Below are positions 50,522 through 52,230 of a stretch of 52,230 nucleotides of DNA, piece by piece. The stretch's first letter is position 1; every line of letters begins with the position of its first letter. The stretch lies in NCBI GenBank assembly GCA_048213135.1, contig PS015016.1, positions 192,681 through 244,910 of the forward strand, in the 5' to 3' direction. Origin of the DNA: Reclinomonas americana ATCC 50394. Its lineage: Eukaryota; Jakobida; Jakobea; Jakobida. Below the pieces are notes generated by a model. It was not told the DNA's origin and ran no database searches. It saw only the letters and a program-made list of their open reading frames with translations. The position numbers and the translations under genes were made by a program.

Positions 50522-52207
50522 ATGGGAGGCGGTCAATCGGTACGCCCCGTTTGCATATGACACCACAGGTCGGCAGACTCACTCACGACTTGACATGCTG
50601 ACAGCGATCACCATCGCCATCACCGCCGCCATCACCGCCGCCGTCACCACCGCGTCGTCGAGCGGCGCCACCACCACCACCGCCGCCGCCACCTCCGCCT
50701 CCACCACCACCAGTTGTCCGCGCACCCAGCCCCGTGGAACCAATGGAGGCACCCGACGCCCCAGAAGTGGCATGTGTCAGGACCACCCGCTCGCTCAAGT
50801 TCATCATCACTCTTCACGAGGACGACGACGAGGAGCAAATCATCGAGCACGTCATGGGTTTCCAGGTCACAGATCCGGCCCGACCCCACAGCGCGACCGT
50901 CGACATTCCGGTGATGCGCGATCGACGCACTGGCAAAATTCGCGGCGAGTACACCGTTGGCGACCTGGCCCCCGGCCAAGGCGTCACGCGCATCTTCCGC
51001 ATCTTGGTCAATCACCAAGAGATCGAGGAAGATAGCGCATGGACACCACGCCGCACATACTACACGTTGCGACAGCTGCCCGACAGTATCGATGAAGCAC
51101 GGCAACAGATCCTTGGTTTCCTGGAGAGCGTGGAGCCAGCCAATCCGCAACCAGAGACGCCCCTGCGCCATAGGTGCCCGGTGTCGCGCTTCCGCCTGCA
51201 AGTGTTTGGTGAGTCATGACTTCCACAGCATGCCATTCCTCTCTTTCTATCGTGTCTCACCCATTTATGCTCTCACAGGCGAGGCTCAGAGCGGCAAGAG
51301 TTCGTTTTTCAACACAGTCAAATCGATTCTGGAGAAGCGGTACTGCGCGTCGGCAGTGGTCGGCGCACATGTGGGAACCTCGGGCGTCGGTGTCACTCAT
51401 CACTGGTTCTCTACACCCATTGGCAAGGGAATTGCGCTGCTGGAGAGTTGGTGCGCCAGATTAGTCCAATCGCTCACTCTCTGCTGCCTCTCACTCGGTA
51501 CGACATGACACAGGGGGTTCTGCCTCACCGACGACGGTCAACCGCGTGGTGCGGCAGCAGCTGAAGCCACGCAAGCACTGAGCGACACAGACAGTACTGT
51601 GGCGGCCTCGTATGCACTCCACCTCGAGCCAATGCTGATTGGCGCTCTTCCGGAGGATTTCGACTGTGTCAGAGACCACATTCCCGAGCTGGAGGAGCCC
51701 ACCCTCGAACGCTGCGCGCACTGCGTCATCCTCCTCATCCGTGCCTCGGCCCTCACCGACTTGGACCGCCTGCGTCGGTACAGAGTCTTCTACGGCAGGC
51801 TCCTGGATCGCGGCCTGCAGCCACTGGTGGTCGTCACCATGTGCGACATGATCGATTCCAACATTAGCTGCGGCTCAGTCGCCGCCATCGCCGAGAGCAA
51901 TCCCGTCGAGGAGGCACTGAGCAAGTTCGCCGAAGACTTCGCCGTCGACCGCAGCCACATCTTCCCCATCGTCAACTATCGCGGTCCGTACGCACAACCC
52001 GATGCAGGTGATCAATGCACTCAATGCGTCGCCACCTTCGTCATGCAGCTCACCGTGTCACAGCACTCGAGTACTTGGTGCTCAGCGTACTGAAGGAGGC
52101 CGTGTACCGCGCCCACGATTTCATCGGTGAGTTGTGCATCATGCTCTACATGCACACGTGCGCGCAACAATGCACTCAAACACACAGTGCAGCTGGCGGC
52201 AACATGA
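50522..52207 (+). CDS. IFI44-like GTPase with N-myristoylation signal
   Basis: An 18-nt first exon (50522-50539) encodes MGGGQS, an ideal myristoylation motif, spliced in phase 0 to 50605 (RSPSPSPPPSPP, then a 14-Pro run and VVRAPSPVEPMEAPD). A beta-rich N-domain follows (TRSLKFIITLHEDDDEEQII, RRTGKIRGEYTVGDL). The G domain starts VFGEAQSGKSSFFNTVKSIL (P-loop GxxxxGKS), then SAVVGAHVGTSGVGVTHHW (switch I Thr region). ESWGFC replaces the DSLGL of switch II. RCAHCVILLIRASAL, LLDRGLQPLVVVTMCDMID (TxxD in place of NKxD) and FAVDRSHIFPIVNYRGPY follow. The last exons give EYLVLSVLKEAVYRAHDFI and end QLAAT at TGA 52205-52207. Order and motifs match the IFI44/IFI44L family; membrane targeting by myristate is inferred. 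Confidence 0.8.
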
Positions 52208-52230
52208 GGCGATACAACGGTCACCGTTTT

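Overview
This is nuclear DNA from a compact, intron-rich eukaryote, most likely a free-living protist. The evidence is: many short spliceosomal introns (roughly 40-150 nt, AG acceptors); genes on both strands separated by tens of bases; exclusively eukaryotic machinery (TRAPP, exosome, TFIIB, nucleoporin, HECT and RING ligases, ArfGAP, DPM3, YOS1, eS1); and GC-rich exons alternating with (CT)n/(GT)n-rich introns. I cannot assign a lineage. Assembly gaps (N runs) at about 1030-1529, 4020-4650, 10916-10979, 12179-12198, 29854-29873, 34985-35004, 39448-39467, 45167-45186 and 49724-50205 truncate several genes. Apart from intronless genes, coding models were rebuilt by hand by joining exons so that GT..AG boundaries, frame and family similarity agree.

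Layout. 0.1-2.3 kb: two HECT E3 C-termini pointing away from a gap. 2.8-3.4 kb: small unknown protein. 3.4-5.6 kb: no confident gene, but a structured stretch with hairpins. 5.6-8.9 kb: AGFG-type ArfGAP with DPF/NPF motifs. 9.1-11.5 kb: LRR protein, divergent PDCD2-family protein, YOS1. 11.5-13.3 kb: TBC-domain fragment, an orphan exon, TRAPPC2 (-). 13.6-16.3 kb: TFIIB-like factor, small membrane protein (-). 16.4-18.5 kb: WDR74/NSA1. 18.5-27.5 kb: tightly packed minus-strand run (DPM3, WD40-kinase fusion, RRP46 exosome subunit, EF-hand protein, two small membrane/mitochondrial proteins). 27.9-29.1 kb: ribosomal protein eS1, cut by a gap. 30.1-33.8 kb: multi-TM protein (-) divergent from a BUD22-like protein. 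34.1-39.1 kb: WBP2-like GRAM protein (-), LicD/fukutin-like protein with a triplicated 3' end, NUP43-like propeller (-). 39.2-45.2 kb: unknown coiled/helical protein, ADP-ribosyltransferase-fold protein (-), EF-hand protein (-). 45.5-48.6 kb: RING-H2 ligase and a single-pass membrane protein. 48.6-49.7 kb: minus-strand protein built on 60-bp repeats. 50.5-52.2 kb: myristoylation-signal IFI44-like GTPase.

The genes do not form one pathway; they are housekeeping and signalling genes in a dense genome, with themes of ER/Golgi traffic (YOS1, TRAPPC2, AGFG, DPM3), ribosome/RNA biogenesis (WDR74, PDCD2, BUD22-like, RRP46, eS1) and ubiquitin ligation. The most striking signal cuts across genes: at least 25 frame-supported introns begin GTTGCG (usually GTTGCGT) instead of GTRAGT, mixed in the same genes with ordinary GTGAGT introns. 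Some are next to microexons, one only 5 nt long.
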